From Martensiomyces pterosporus (lineage: Eukaryota; Kickxellomycota; Kickxellomycetes; Kickxellales; Kickxellaceae), in assembly GCA_025201845.1 (NCBI GenBank), contig MU603931.1, positions 62,001 to 126,000 on the forward strand: 64,000 nt of DNA. Direction: 5' to 3'. Of the stretch, positions 51,751 to 63,579 are shown piece by piece. The translations under genes were made by a program, and so were the position numbers. Below the pieces are notes generated by a model, which saw nothing but the letters and a program-made list of their open reading frames with translations, was not told the origin of the DNA and did no database searches. The first letter of the stretch is position 1, and every line of letters begins with the position of its first letter.

Positions 51751-54509
51751 TGCTGTGAAGACTATTTACGTTCGGTGTGTCTCTTGAAGGAAATAGGCGC
51801 AGGCGTATGTATCGCTGTCAGAATAGCACTCTCCTGTCAGTTTTGTCGATTCTAATAAAGGCGAGCAGAAGAGGTGTGTGGAGCTGCTGTTGTTTGTGTG
51901 CTGTTAGCGACTTCGAGCCTTGGCAATCGTCTAGTGTCTCTTCCGTCTCTCTTCGACAAGCGCAAGAATGAGTAGCGAGACGCGTCAGAAGGGGCACAAA
52001 GCCAGCAAAAAAACGGACTGAGCAGGCGGATCAGAGGAGAAAGAGTAGCGGCTGTGTGCAACAGAGGGCACTCGGCCAAATACACTGGAGGTAGCCTGTA
52101 TGGGTTGGAGTGGGGCCAAATGGAGGGCTGCTAAAGGAGTACAGCTCACCAGGTTTAAGGGGAGGGGGAATAGCTGCCGCCAGTCCTAGTAGAGAGGAAT
52201 AGGGAGTAGAAAGAATAAGGAGGCGGATGTGATGCTTGTCGATTCAAGCGGCCTCCTCTTCCTCCTCCGTCCCCCACCAGCCATTTAAGAGCTGGCAAGC
52301 GACATTCCCGGCTCTACTTTGAGGCACGGAGCAAGAGCGAAGCAGTGGGCGCGGTTACTGCACACAGATAAAATTTTATTCTTTGGGCTTGTTATTGTGC
52401 TGTGTCATAATAACAACTCTGGCAAGGCGCAGTGTAGGAAACGTGGCTTAAAGAGAACCTGGCTTTCCTGTGCTGCAATTCGCCCATTTTCTCCCGCATT
52501 CACGCCCAGCCGAAACCCATGTACAACGGCGGCAGTATGCCGCTCCTGGCATTAGTAGCAGTAGTAGCAGCAGCCGGAAGGCATGGGCGGATGGTGTATG
52601 GCACTGATGATGAAGAGGGGGAATTGGCTGTGATCACGTTGCATCTTTCAAGTATCCCCTTGAATCTATCGCAGCGGCTGAGGCTGTTTATGCACGTAAA
52701 TTGTTTGCGCATGGGGACTGGTCACGGCTTCCAATCCCTCGTCCCTGTGCAAGGAGAGCGGACTTGGACTGTGGGTGCGGAGAGAAGAATGAAGCGGGCT
52801 GGAGCAAACAAGTTTGCGCGCACGTGCATTGCCCTTGTGCAGGAAAGGGATAAAGAAAGAGCAAGCAGGGCGGTTGGGAGGCAGGGAGAGCAACCGCCGC
52901 TAGCGTAGAACAGCGTGGCACCATGGAGCACGAATGAGTGGGTAGCGTACCTTATTCTTTTCTGCTGTAGCTGGCTATTTTCCCTGGCGCTGTTGCGCTG
53001 TGATTGGATCGGACCCACGAGTCGAAACAAATAGTCAAGCTGTAACCTGCACTCTCCTGCGCGGTACTGTCAAACGGTGCAAGCAATAAACAGAGAACAG
53101 CACAGAGGTGTGCACGAACTGCTGCGAACGGAGGAGGAAAACGGAGGGCAACAACCGGTGAGTAAGGCAAAGAAGCGAGTGTCTATGGCGGACAGCCAGC
53201 AGAGGAGCACGCGCAGGACCGATAAGGACGGGGGAGAGGGAGGGGAGATACAGGATAGGGAGACAAAAGGACGTGGCAAAAAGAAATAAGGCAACAAAAG
53301 GAAAGGTCTTGATCAAGCTTGGGAGTCACTGCTCGTTTAGAAGGAATAGCAGCCTTTGGGGGAAGGAATGAGGCGTTGTGGCAGAGGAACAAGAGTAGAG
53401 GGCAGTGCTGTCCAGCAATAAGAGGGGAGAGAGAAAGGCAAGGCGCGATGCGAGAAGCCCCCGCGCCTGCACACCTCTCTTTCTCCCAAGGAGGTAGCTC
53501 TGTCTCAACGAAAGCAGCAGCGAAAAAGAGCGGTGTGCAAGGTGACCAAAAAAAGCGCATTCACGACACAGCACCACGCATGGACTAGTGAGCACTTGTA
53601 GATCCAGCAGGAAACTGCAGCGAGCAGCGCAAGCGAGGCGAGGCATGTAGCTGTGGTCCCCCTTTTTGCGATGCAGCTCAGCCCACTTTGCAGCCGGCGC
53701 CAAGGACCCAAGCAATCAACCCCCCACATTCCATTTTGCATTTTCTTTTCAGGCCCAACCGCCAAGCTTTCCTGCCCCTGCTCTCACACTGGCTCTCCTC
53801 ACACATGTGGGCACAGTGGCAAAGCTCTGAAAATAGAACATCGGGCATGGAGCGATTTTCAACAACAGACTGGCTGAATGGCTTGGGCAGGTTGGCCGAC
53901 TGCCCAAGTTCTGGAACACGCCGCATCGGCAGAGCCTCTCACTTGCAGCCCGGCCCTTCTGCCGCGGCCATCGCTCGCATGCACCCGCCATTAGCTGGCC
54001 GCAACCACCTGTCGTCAAGCAATGGAGGGGCCTTGCCGTGCCCTCGGCAGGCTTTTCTCCCACCAGCCGCCTGAATGCCTTATACACCAGGCCGGCGCTG
54101 GTCACCGAAGCAGATGATGGCAAATGAGCAGATCGCGCGCTCCATTTCCCTCATGTATCCCGAGGCTGCAGCTGCAGCCCAAGCATACCAAGCACACCAA
54201 CAAGCAAACCTGTTCTGAATTGATCCTTCTGCATTTCAGAAGCACATTGTTTGCGTTCAAGCTCAAAGAGCCCATTGGCGTCCACATGAGCGACGCTGCT
54301 CTAGTGCGATTTGCCTGCCTCTAGCCGCTTTCTCCATAGCCAAGACGCCTTGCTCTGGCGATCTGTATCCCAAATGAGCACAGCACCAACAAGCTTTCCA
54401 GTTAACAACCGAATAAATTCCCCAAGATCTACGCAAATAAACAAAATCTGAGTAGCAGCGCGAGTGCCAGTGGTCCTCGTCGCCACTCACCACCACGAGT
54501 CGCCGGCCT
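51751..54509. other. Gene-poor 2.76-kb region between DES1 and the lipase gene
   Basis: No gene I can defend. The part next to DES1 is its promoter. Two traces deserve mention. A plus-strand frame opens after an AAATAG acceptor-like site at 53837 and stays open to a stop at 54125-54127 (96 codons). A 47-codon ATG-started frame lies at 54075-54218. Neither resembles a protein I know. A minus-strand 70-codon frame (52500-52712) is also unassigned. Confidence 0.4.
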
Positions 54510-55550
54510 TTACCAGCTGAACTCAGCATTGGCATGGTCCTGAGGCGGCAATCCCAGGTAGTTCTTATGCGACTCTATAGACCGTTCAAAGAAAAGAACC
54601 GAGCTGCTAGCCAATGGATCCTCGCCGCATTCGGTGTGGTTCTGGCCCACATAAATGTCTCCTTCCTCGTTCATCAGCCAAACTTCAAGGTCATGGTGAC
54701 AGTAGTCGAACAGCAGCCTAGGCGGCACGGCGACGACTGGGTCAGCCTCGCTCACAACCCTGTACGTGACGTTGCCCAGCACTCTGTTGTAGTGGCTTGC
54801 AAACTTGGCATCGCCTAATCTTGGCTGCCCAAATGTCCAAACGCGCACGCGTCCTTGCAGTCCATCAATGCGTCGAACCAAGTCAAGAGCGCTCAGAGCT
54901 GCCTCGGCTACAGCAAAGCCAAGCATGCATAGGCTGGGTATGGCTTAGTACTCGTGCCAACAGCACTATTCCACCTCAGTTATGAGCAACCTTCATGAGC
55001 TCTTACCGCCTCCCTTTGAGTGGCCCGTGAATATCACCGTGTAGCTGGGATAGTCGTTCGCCAGTCTTTCCAAGCACGTCTTGACTCTTCCAATAACCCC
55101 CCTAACCGCATCCCGGAACCCCCCATGCACGCCCATGTCTTCTCCCTGCAGGTACGGCAGCGTGAAGACAGCCATATCCATCACCAGTGCACGGTACCGG
55201 TGCGTGCCAGCCCATGCAACGACAATCTCCTCGTCAGGATGGTGTATAGCAATGTATCCATCGCTCAGCGGAAAGTCCATGTGCCAGGTCATGTTCAGCA
55301 TCACGTTGCGTACATCCGGGCTATTACATGCTATCCCACACGACGTCCACCCTTCATCAAAGTCAACGAACGAGGATGCTGCGGTCGAGTACCGCATATA
55401 TTTGCGCATTAGCTTATGCACGCCTTTCACATCGTTTGCGTGGTACGTCGTCCCAGGCACCAGGGCGGCATCCTGGTATGCGAGCGCAGCTGCACCGCCA
55501 AATACGACTGAACACCACAGCGCAGTTGTCAGCTGTGAGATACGACACAT
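54510..55550 (-). CDS. Secreted class 3 lipase
   Basis: 313 residues in two exons, 55007-55550 and 54510-54907, with a 99-bp intron that splits the Ala codon right after the nucleophile elbow. The first about 24 residues form a signal peptide (LWCSVVFGGAAALA before the likely cut). The elbow is GHSKGGA with Ser178. A catalytic Asp is likely in SEADPVV and the His is His295 in ESHKNYLG; GQPRLGD is a family motif. Paired Cys (CGIAC) suggests extracellular folding. The enzyme class hydrolyses triacylglycerol or related esters; the exact substrate is not evident. Lys follows the nucleophile where Leu is usual. Confidence 0.9.
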
Positions 55551-55929
55551 TTTTGTAGCAATATAGTGGCCAGAGGGATGCACATGGTGAAACAAGCCGT
55601 GGGCGCTCAGCGAGAACGCCAAGCCCTGCAGTGCACGTTCTTGCCTGCTCTGGTGCTAACTGCTACTACGTCACGCTCGCCTTCATTTTTAATATGCAGC
55701 GATATGCGTGGGACTTGCAGTCCACACCGCACTCGCAGTTACACTTCAGGACCAGCGCTTGTGCGCTGTCAGGTGCTTCAAGGGAAATGTAGATCAAGAT
55801 CCAGCCGTTCAAGTGGTGTATTTATAATCGAATAAAAAGACAGCACCATCAGACCAGTGGGAGGAGAAAGAGGTTCGTGTCGACAGGGCGAGACTGAACA
55901 AGGAAAATAAGCGCAAAAGAGCAGCTCGT
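55551..55929. other. Intergenic region, lipase promoter and RPL43 3' flank
   Basis: 379 bp. No other feature recognised. Confidence 0.5.
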
Positions 55930-56719
55930 TTATTGCTCGAGGATATCGCGGAGACGACGGATAGCCGAACGGGCAGTGACGGCAGCAGTGGTCGAAACAG
56001 TCCAGGCACCACCGGCAACAACCTTGCGGCAGCCGCTGCACTTCCAGATACCGACAGCAGTGCGCTTAACAGAGTCCTACAGAGTTACATGCACGCAAGC
56101 CCGAGCATAAAGCAGAGTTGTCAGTAGTGTGTTCCGTATGCTTCCAATACAGCGCGCAGCGAGCCTGCCAATTAGATTCGTGTTCTTACCTTTCCGCAGA
56201 AAGTGCAGGTGTAGCGAGCGTGCTGGGTGATTTCCATCTTCTTCACCTGCTTACGCAGGGAAGCACCGTAACGGGTACCGTACTTTCCGGTGATTCCGAC
56301 CTTCTTAGTGCGCTTAGCCTAGAGTGTCAAGCGAATGGTGTGCAAGGGCAAAAGAGATACGTGCACGATTAGAATCAAGGCTGTTTTCTGGAGAGGACTG
56401 CAAATGCGCTTGTATGTAGCGTGGTGCGGACATGGAATGCAGCGTGCGCCAGAGGACTGGGGAAGTCTGGAGTTGTAGCCACGCCAATGCGAATCGCTGC
56501 TGAAATCCAGGCGAACAGAATTCCATTCGCAGCTGCACAGGCCGTTGAGCAAACAATTTCCACCGTCTATCGCTGCAGCTGCACGCCGAATCCAACAGCG
56601 ACAGCGGCGCATCCATTAAACCCCGTCCTCCCGCATCGCCCTGGTTTTGCGCTCGCGCATCCATCCCGCATCCATCCACACCACCAAACATCGATGTATC
56701 GTCCACGCGAACTCACCAT
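55930..56719 (-). CDS. RPL43: Large ribosomal subunit protein eL43 (RPL43)
   Basis: 92 residues in three exons: 56717-56719 (the start codon alone), 56190-56318 and 55930-56076. Borders are GTGAGT...TAG and GTAAGA...TAG, both phase 0. The protein begins [19 protein letters not shown]. Its zinc ribbon is made by CTFCGK at the end of exon 2 and CSGCRK in exon 3, so the C2C2 site is split by intron 2. eL43 binds 28S-type rRNA near the E site of the 60S subunit. An ATG-only first exon followed by a roughly 400-bp intron is a common ribosomal-protein design in fungi and may aid expression. Confidence 0.97.
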
Positions 56720-57337
56720 TGTAATTTTATATTATTATAATGGATACTTGAAAGAGAAGGATCCACTGGCAGCTGTTTGTCCACCACTTCTCTATGGCGC
56801 ACGCCTCACGTATACGCACTCTGCAGGCCTCCGCTCGCTCTGGCTGCAGCTCTCCACCGCCTGGCACTGGCGTATTGCAAGTGGTCCACCGCCAGCACCA
56901 TGCGATGCAGCAATCAGCGATCACGCGGCATCTAATCAACATCCAGTGGTGATTAGCAGTGGCATTTCCCGCTCCAGCTGCTAGATTCCTGGCAAATTCG
57001 CACCGACTGGTGTCTAGAACCTGCAGTGTGGTAGAATGTTCTTTTTTTTTAGTGTGAGGCATCATGCAAACAAGCTACTATTACAAGGGCTAAGCATAAG
57101 ATATATGAACCAAAGGAGCGACCAGCACAGAGTGGTTTGCAGTCAAGAGAAACAGTGGCGGATAAGCGATAGAATAAATATCGGTGCGAAGTGGGGATGG
57201 AGGAAGGATGCGTTGTAACTTGTGTAGGATGTGTCGGTATTAGAGAATGAGGAAAGGATGGGGTGTGGAGGAGGAAGACCGAGTGAGCAGTGGGGAGTTG
57301 TAATAAATTATTGCGAGCAATAAGATTTATGTTGTTG
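56720..57337. other. Intergenic region, RPL43 promoter and homeodomain gene 3' flank
   Basis: About 620 bp, no coding exon recognised. Confidence 0.55.
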
Positions 57338-59455
57338 TTACCACGGCCGCCATTTATCAGTGGATTCCTTGCTTGTCGCTGGTGGCGAGCGATCTCGCCT
57401 TTCGCTGCCGGTAGCATCGCTGCCAGATCCAGGACGTACGTTGGCGAGAATAGAGCCAAGGCTAGGCAAGGGGCCTGTTGATGGGACAGCAGACGGCTGT
57501 GTCGGTCTGCCGCTGCCTGGTGCCGGATGCGCAGTTCCTGAGTTCCTGCTGCCATCTCCGTTGCTGGTAGCGGCGGTGTCGTGGATGGGGTTGAGGATGT
57601 CAGCCAGTCTGGTACGTCGGCCCGCAGGGTGTTCGCGCATGGTTTGCGAGGCGCCGCCCGACGATATGCTCAATGACGCTGCAGACAGCGACGAGAGGGA
57701 CGAGGAGAGCGGTGGCGAATGGAATCTCGGGCGCGAAGCAACAGGGCTTGGAGGCTGCTGAGCTCTGCCTTGCTCCTTGGAGCCTGGCGTTGTGGGCGTT
57801 GTTGGCGAGGGGATATTGTGGTGAATGCTGGGTGGCTGCCCCTGGAGTGGCAGCAGGCGCTGCAGGTGTGACTGCTGCTTAGGGTCTTCTTGAGAGGAGG
57901 GCGCGCTCAGCTGTGCTTGAGCTTGTGCTTGAGCTTGAGCTTGTGCCCGTGGGTCTGGTTGCGACGACTGCAGAGAATGGGCTGGCAGCAGTGGGTGTGG
58001 TAGGCGCGTATGGATGTTTTGAAGAAGCTGTGGCTGGCTTGAATGGCGGTGGTGAAGATGGTATGGATGGCGATGGGCAGCGGCAGCATCAGGGCGTGGT
58101 TGTGGTGGTTGCGGTTGTGGTTGCGGTTGTGGTTGTGGTGGCGGTGGCAGTGCAAGTGGCCGAGGATGCGGCGGCGGTGGGTGTAGCTGCTGGTGGTGGT
58201 GGTGGTAATGCGGGTGGGAATAGGGATGTGAATGAGGTGGCGAAGTATGCGAAGCAGGGTGATGAGAAAAGGTCGGAGGGTATAGTACTGGGGGCGTCAG
58301 CATCACGTATCCGCTGGAGATGGGCGATGTGGTCTGAGAGAGCGGCCTGCCTGAAAAGGACGGCTCGTGGGGGTAGACTGTGTGCTGCTGTGGCACCGAC
58401 GACGCAGCGTGGTGCGGCGGGATCCCCGGGGGCATGGGCGGTGGGCCATGGCTGTAGCGAAACGGCGACTCTGGGGGGGACCCACCCGGCATGCCAATGG
58501 CGCTAATTGGGCCTTCACGGGCCTGAAACCCCGGTGGCGGCGGCTGCTGCGGCTGGTGTGGAAATTGCCCGCCGACAGTAGGCTGTGTGCTGGGCGAGTG
58601 CGTCCGCCGTCGCATCTCCGCACGCTCCTTTGTCTTTTGGCGCTGGTTCTGGAACCAGATTTGGACGTTGCGAGGGGTCATCATTAGGTTGGTCGCGAGG
58701 CGAAAGCGCAAATCACTTGACGGGTATTGTGTGCGCTCCCAGACTCTGAATAATACGCGCAGCTGATACGGCGTGAGGGTTGTGCGTGTTCTCCTGCGGG
58801 CTGCTTCACCAGAGGCTGCCGATGACGGCGCGCCAGCAGTACCTGAGCTGCTGCCAGATGCAGCTTGTCCCCCGCTAGCGCCACCACTGCCTGCCTCGTG
58901 CCCACCACCGGCGCTGCTAGGCGATGATGTGCCTGTTTGCTGCTGCTGCTGCTGCTGTGGAATGCCAGGGCCGTGTCCAGCAGGTTGCTGGGCGATAAGC
59001 GGAGTCCATAAGGTGTTCTGCGGGAGAGGAGTCTGGCCGTCGTAGTTTGGTACGAGGCAGTAAGGCGCCGGAAGCCCGCTGATGTTTTCACTTTCTAGGA
59101 TCTGGCGTAATTCTTGATCGGAGATATCCGTCGTCTCTCGCGAATAAGGGCTTCGGTGCATTGGCACATTGAGGTTGGCGCGGCGAGAGGACCTCCGTGG
59201 CGGAGTACGAGAGTGCTGGCGCCTCGACTTTAGCAACTGGATGTGGTTGTGGTGGAGTTGAGAAAGCGAGCGAGTGGGGGGCAAAGAAGAAGAAAGGCTG
59301 GAAGGAGGGCGAAAATGATGCGGGGGGGAGTGAATAAGGAGAGCTGACGGCAGCGGCTGCTTTGCTGTTGGTCCGGATGCTGGTACTGCGATGGTGGACG
59401 TGTGTGAATGCGGCAACAGTGCAGGCGGTGGCTGATCGTGCACGCTGGCGTACAT
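57338..59455 (-). CDS. Homeodomain transcription factor
   Basis: 705 residues from ATG 59455, or 607 from ATG 59161. The homeodomain covers about residues 220-279, starting RRRTRTTLTPYQLRVLFRVW. Its recognition helix reads NVQIWFQNQRQKTKE, with the invariant Trp, Phe, Asn and Arg. The helix 1-2 loop has no TALE-type three-residue insertion. Outside it the protein is low-complexity: Pro/His/Ser-rich N-terminus, a Gln run before the homeodomain, and long Pro-Gln, Pro-His and Ala-Gln repeats after it. These suit transactivation or condensate regions. A DNA target cannot be named; yeast Yox1/Yhp1 and Pho2 are the nearest in style. The start is uncertain because the N-terminal 98 residues are unconserved. 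Confidence 0.85.
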   Translation of the reverse strand: MYASVHDQPPPALLPHSHTSTIAVPASGPTAKQPLPSALLIHSPPHHFRPPSSLSSSLPPTRSLSQLHHNHIQLLKSRRQHSRTPPRRSSRRANLNVPMHRSPYSRETTDISDQELRQILESENISGLPAPYCLVPNYDGQTPLPQNTLWTPLIAQQPAGHGPGIPQQQQQQQTGTSSPSSAGGGHEAGSGGASGGQAASGSSSGTAGAPSSAASGEAARRRTRTTLTPYQLRVLFRVWERTQYPSSDLRFRLATNLMMTPRNVQIWFQNQRQKTKERAEMRRRTHSPSTQPTVGGQFPHQPQQPPPPGFQAREGPISAIGMPGGSPPESPFRYSHGPPPMPPGIPPHHAASSVPQQHTVYPHEPSFSGRPLSQTTSPISSGYVMLTPPVLYPPTFSHHPASHTSPPHSHPYSHPHYHHHHQQLHPPPPHPRPLALPPPPQPQPQPQPQPPQPRPDAAAAHRHPYHLHHRHSSQPQLLQNIHTRLPHPLLPAHSLQSSQPDPRAQAQAQAQAQAQLSAPSSQEDPKQQSHLQRLLPLQGQPPSIHHNIPSPTTPTTPGSKEQGRAQQPPSPVASRPRFHSPPLSSSLSSLSAASLSISSGGASQTMREHPAGRRTRLADILNPIHDTAATSNGDGSRNSGTAHPAPGSGRPTQPSAVPSTGPLPSLGSILANVRPGSGSDATGSERRDRSPPATSKESTDKWRPW
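57915..57946. repeat. (CTTGAG)-type repeat coding Ala-Gln dipeptides
   Basis: Hexamer units GCTTGA/GCTTGT on the plus strand code the Ala-Gln run of the homeodomain protein. Confidence 0.8.
58097..58142. repeat. GGTTGTGGTTGCGG-type repeat coding His/Pro-rich tract
   Basis: Imperfect GGTTGT/GGTTGC hexamers within the homeodomain gene, coding Pro-Gln dipeptide repeats on the minus strand. Confidence 0.75.
58938..58956. repeat. (CTG)n run coding poly-Gln
   Basis: Six CTG-type triplets on the plus strand, read as CAG (Gln) in the homeodomain gene upstream of the DNA-binding domain. Confidence 0.8.
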
Positions 59456-62382
59456 TAGCCTGGAGGTGCTGATATGGAATAAATAAATAAAAAAGGAGTG
59501 AGGAGTAGAATGGAGTGGGCGAAAAATCAGCTCACAATGGATGGGCTTTAATGATGTGCGGGAGGGGGCGAGGCTGCGAGCTGCTTGTGCTGGATGTGGG
59601 TGGACAGAGGTGCTGGCAAAGACGGCCGCAACCAGGAAGCGCCTTGGCTCACTGCGACAAGCGAACAGGACGCTGTGCAAGGGTTTGGGAAACCGAAATG
59701 AAGGATGCTCAGGCAATTGACAGAACAGCCGCTTCTGTGATCGATTAATGCTACAGACAAGAAAAGAAGGAAGGCTTAGACAGGCAGCACAATATTGAGT
59801 TCATAAGTCAGTTGATGCCTGCTGTTGATTTCATTACCGGGAGTGGATGGCTGCATCTCAGGTTACGCATTCCAGGTTGGTCCAGCAAGGTGCGCTGCTG
59901 CAGCCAGCCTCCCGTTTTTGCTTGGCACGCCATGTACGCTGGCTAGTTGGCTACACGGCTTTTCTGGCTGATCTCTGGCCAAGCCGTGCAAAAAAACACA
60001 ATGCGAGACCAAAGAAGCTGGGTGATTGAAGGCACGCTCTGACACGGACAATGGCTGTGCACTCGACCACGTAAACAACAACAGACATGAATAATAACGG
60101 ATTGTGTGCTGAGAGCCAGCGAGGAGCGCGGCAGGCTGGCGGTGTTGCGCTGCATTCAAAGTGGACTTTTTAGCCTCAGCCTGCTTGTTGATGACAATTG
60201 CCAAAAGGATGAAAATGACAAAGAAAGCGCCTTGTTTTGGGGAGGGAATTGGGGGGAAGGCGGGTTTGCAGCACAGGTGAGGTAGCCCGGCCAAGATGGC
60301 CCAGCCAAGATAGCCCAGCCGCTGGAGAGAAAATAGATGTGCTGGTGTTTGTGCGTGCGTAATATTTGCACATGAGAATAATACACTGTATATGAAAAGC
60401 AGGCCAAAGCCTGGCTTTGCAAGCCCGCAAGCCTCATTTGGGAACCGGTTTTCATATGTATGCGGGCACGCCCGCTCAACGGAGAAATTCAGGAACGGCA
60501 AACAGGAAAAGGTGCGTGTGCTATATTTACCTTTATGCTCTGGCTTCTTGGTCGTATGTGTATGTGCACGTTGGCCGGGTGGTGAGGGCAGCAGCAGCCG
60601 AGCGATCTGGGTAATGCTAATGCTGATGGCGTGGGCGGTTGGATGCAGAGTAAATAGACGCGCCTACAGTGTTGGTGTATTTAATATCTATGTCGAAAGA
60701 GTAAGCAGTGGGTGTTTTTTTGATGGCGTGTGTACAAATAAAAATCCAAGAGCCAAGGTGTGAAGGTTGGAGAGAAAAGGTGATGGGGAGGGCAGCAGCT
60801 CCAGCGAGCAGCACAGCTGGCGGTGGATGGTTTGCAGGCTGTGGCTGCTGTCGCTGCCAGGGTGTGATGCGATAAACCCTAGGGCGTGTGTATGGCACCT
60901 TTTGCCGCTGCCTGCTGGTGAGCGCCTTGTCAAGAGGGCTGTGTGTGATAATAGTGTATCAATGAATGCGTGCGTCAAAGTGTGCATGCATGGGAACAAG
61001 CGGCTGAGCAAGGCAAGATTGAAGAATAGTGCTGTTGAGCAGAAACAAGACAAGCAGCTGCCAGCCCTGTGCAAGCAAGAGAGCGTGTGAGCGTGTGAGC
61101 GGAGAGGATGCAGGCGAAGGCAACTGCTGGAAGATGCAAGAGGCGTATGAACAGAAGATGGATGAATATGGCAGCACACAAGACAACAAGTGCACTTGGT
61201 GGAGTGTGGCAAGAGGAAGGATACCAAGAGAAGAAAAAAAAAAGAAATTGAGGTGGTTAGCGAGAAAGCGGCGATGCACGTCACAGGCACGCCCTTTGAT
61301 TGTGCTCCGCGTTGCCTCTTCGATTGATTAATGGCTTGCTGTAGTGGAGCGCAAGAAGGGGGGCACTTTCAAGCGTAGACACGCGCACACGCACACGCAC
61401 ACGCACACGCACTCTTGCCTATACATCCATGTGTGGGCGAGTTGGGTTGCTGAAAGTACCTGTTGGAGCGTGTGGAATGACTTGAGGTGCCTTCTGAAGA
61501 GCAAGCAGACAAGCTACGAAACGCCTGCGTTCCTTGTTGCATGCAACGGCGGCCAGAAGAACCAAAATGGTAGCAAACAGAGCTTAGTGCACTACTGCTT
61601 CCTGTTACGCTGGATACAAAATATGTGGCCACTAGATTCTAGTAGAAAGATGAAGGAAAAGTAAAATCTTGCTTTTGCAAGTCAGGGCCGTTCTGTCCCT
61701 CGCCCTCCCATGACCCCTGCTTTTAAGCTATCACCACACTTTACCCACAGCCTGTTCCTGACTTGGGATGGGCTCTCAGCAGCGTATGTGCGTATTTCCT
61801 TGAGACCAGCGGGCGGGTTTCCTCTGCACGGAGCGGAGCAGGATAGGGGATAAGCCCGCCCGGTCTACCAGCAAGCAGAAGTGCCGTTTTTCCTTGGGAA
61901 GACGGTGGGGGGACAGCTGCCCCTCTTCCGCAACACCCCCACACCCACAGCGGCACTTCTCCACATGCACACAACCACGCTCCTTTGCTGGGACCCCTCC
62001 GTTGGGCTTCAGGGTTGCAACCACCCCCTCCCTCCCCTTTTTTGCTTGCCCTGGACGAGGTGCTTGTTGTTCTTTTCCTGCCTTTTCCTCGCCTGTTCTT
62101 GCCATTCCTGCCTCATAGTCATTATGCCCACACACAAGCAGCGGCGGCTGCTGCTGCTTTCATTACACGTCTCGCGCTGCTTGTAGCATCCGAAGCCACA
62201 AGCACCAGTGTTTTCGTTCCAAGCCAACAAATAAACGTGGAAGGCATTTGGCTTGTGCCGATTGTGTTTTTAGGCAGACACAATACAAAGCTGAGAACAA
62301 CACTGCAGTTCTGAGAAATCGCTATTCTTGGGTGCTCAGCCGTGCCTGCTGCCTCGCACGCCCAGGTGCTCTGGCGCTACAC
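59456..62382. other. Gene-poor 2.9-kb region upstream of the homeodomain gene
   Basis: The largest stretch without a supported gene. It probably holds the homeodomain promoter and leader and the 3' flank of the DUF4451 gene. A GCACAC repeat lies at 61385-61412. Frames of up to 212 codons exist (59863-60501, minus) but read as low-complexity and show no family features. A hidden multi-exon gene cannot be excluded, given the REV7 example. Confidence 0.45.
61385..61412. repeat. (GCACAC)n hexanucleotide repeat
   Basis: About four and a half perfect GCACAC units. Confidence 0.88.
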
Positions 62383-63579
62383 CTAGCCCTGTTTCCATGT
62401 CTTCTTCATGCACGCCTGCACATGCTTCCACCAGTATATTTCAGGAACGTTGATCTGCACTTTTCGCGAGCTGTCAATGTAGACCCACTTGTCGCAGATA
62501 TGGCACAGCCCCTGGTCTCGCTGCCGGCCAGATGAGTCTTGCACAGTGCGCTTTGATTCCGGCTTTGGAAACGGCCTGCCTGTTAACGACGATATGCCAT
62601 GGAAATAGTTGAGATGGTACCTATCAACACCCGTCGCTGTTTAGCGCGTATACGTGCATGCGTTGCATGTAGCAGTTAGACCACACTGGGGCGAGCTCCA
62701 GCACAGCACCACCACATATGGCCAAAGCCATCTTAATTAGAAGCGCTGCAGCATTGCATTGTCCCGTGTGGCCTGGCATGGAGCGGGAATGGCGTGCGTT
62801 CTGCTCTGCTTACCAGTATGCGCTACACTTCATGCGCCTCCAAACAAACTTCCCATCGTCGAAACACGCAGGACAAAGGCCCTCTTTCCCCTTTCCGATC
62901 CCGCGAATCCAGCGAGGCGTATACATGTCATATGTGCCCCGAGTAGCATTTGGCTCGCACTTGGCTCGCTCGCTAGGGATTTCTGACCATCCGTCTTCGC
63001 TTGACTGATTGCCAAATGTGGTGCCGGTGCACTCCTCGCTACGGTTGCCACCGTCGACCAAGGAGGCTTGACCGCCAGGATCTGCGTCTTTGGTGTAGGC
63101 AGACACAATGTCTCCACAGCTGCATTCCTCACCGGCATCGCATCGATAATGCTCGTCTTCCTCTTCGTCCGTACCAGAGGCACGGCTGCCAAAAACAGAG
63201 TCGCTCTGGTCAGCCCAATCTACACCGCCCTCGGTATAATCCTTCGTGATGCACACGCCACCGATGCCATTCTTTGCCTCGCTCTCATTGTCTGGGAACC
63301 CGTCAAACCAATAGACATCTCCAGAGGCACAGCCTGCAGTGCTATTTGCACTCCACAGCCCGCCCTCCTCGCCACCTCCAGGCTGCATCTCGTTTGAGAG
63401 CGGGCTCAGCAAGGTTGCTGCCGGAGAAATTGAGTCGGCACTCGGCTCCCCAGCCAAGCCTACAGCGCTAAATCCAGCAACTATCAGCACCAAACAGATT
63501 GGTTTAGAATTTTGTTTGGACAGTGTATTTTTCCAGTGCAGATCGCTGCATTGGTAGTGATCGGAGAAACGGTCAATGT
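62383..63579 (-). CDS. DUF4451 domain protein, putative Cys/His regulatory protein (5' end unresolved)
   Basis: The visible exons are about 62814-63579 and 62383-62620, joined by a 193-bp GTAAGC...TAG intron that splits a Trp codon. The C-terminal domain spans the junction: CPACFDDGKFVWRRMKCSAYW, then YHLNYFHGISSLTGRPFP, GLCHICDKWVYIDSS and YWWKHVQAC. Paired Cys and a terminal His/Cys suggest a zinc-binding fold. DUF4451 proteins are fungal and of unknown function, often suspected transcription regulators. The N-terminal part is acidic and Ser/Gly-rich. The exon stays open upstream to a CACTAG acceptor at 63579; the first ATG inside it is 63388. Earlier exons probably lie further right, perhaps beyond the window. 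Confidence 0.7.

Noticed and set aside
60417..60614. Short plus frames around 60.4 kb
   Set aside because: No start context, no similarity and low complexity.
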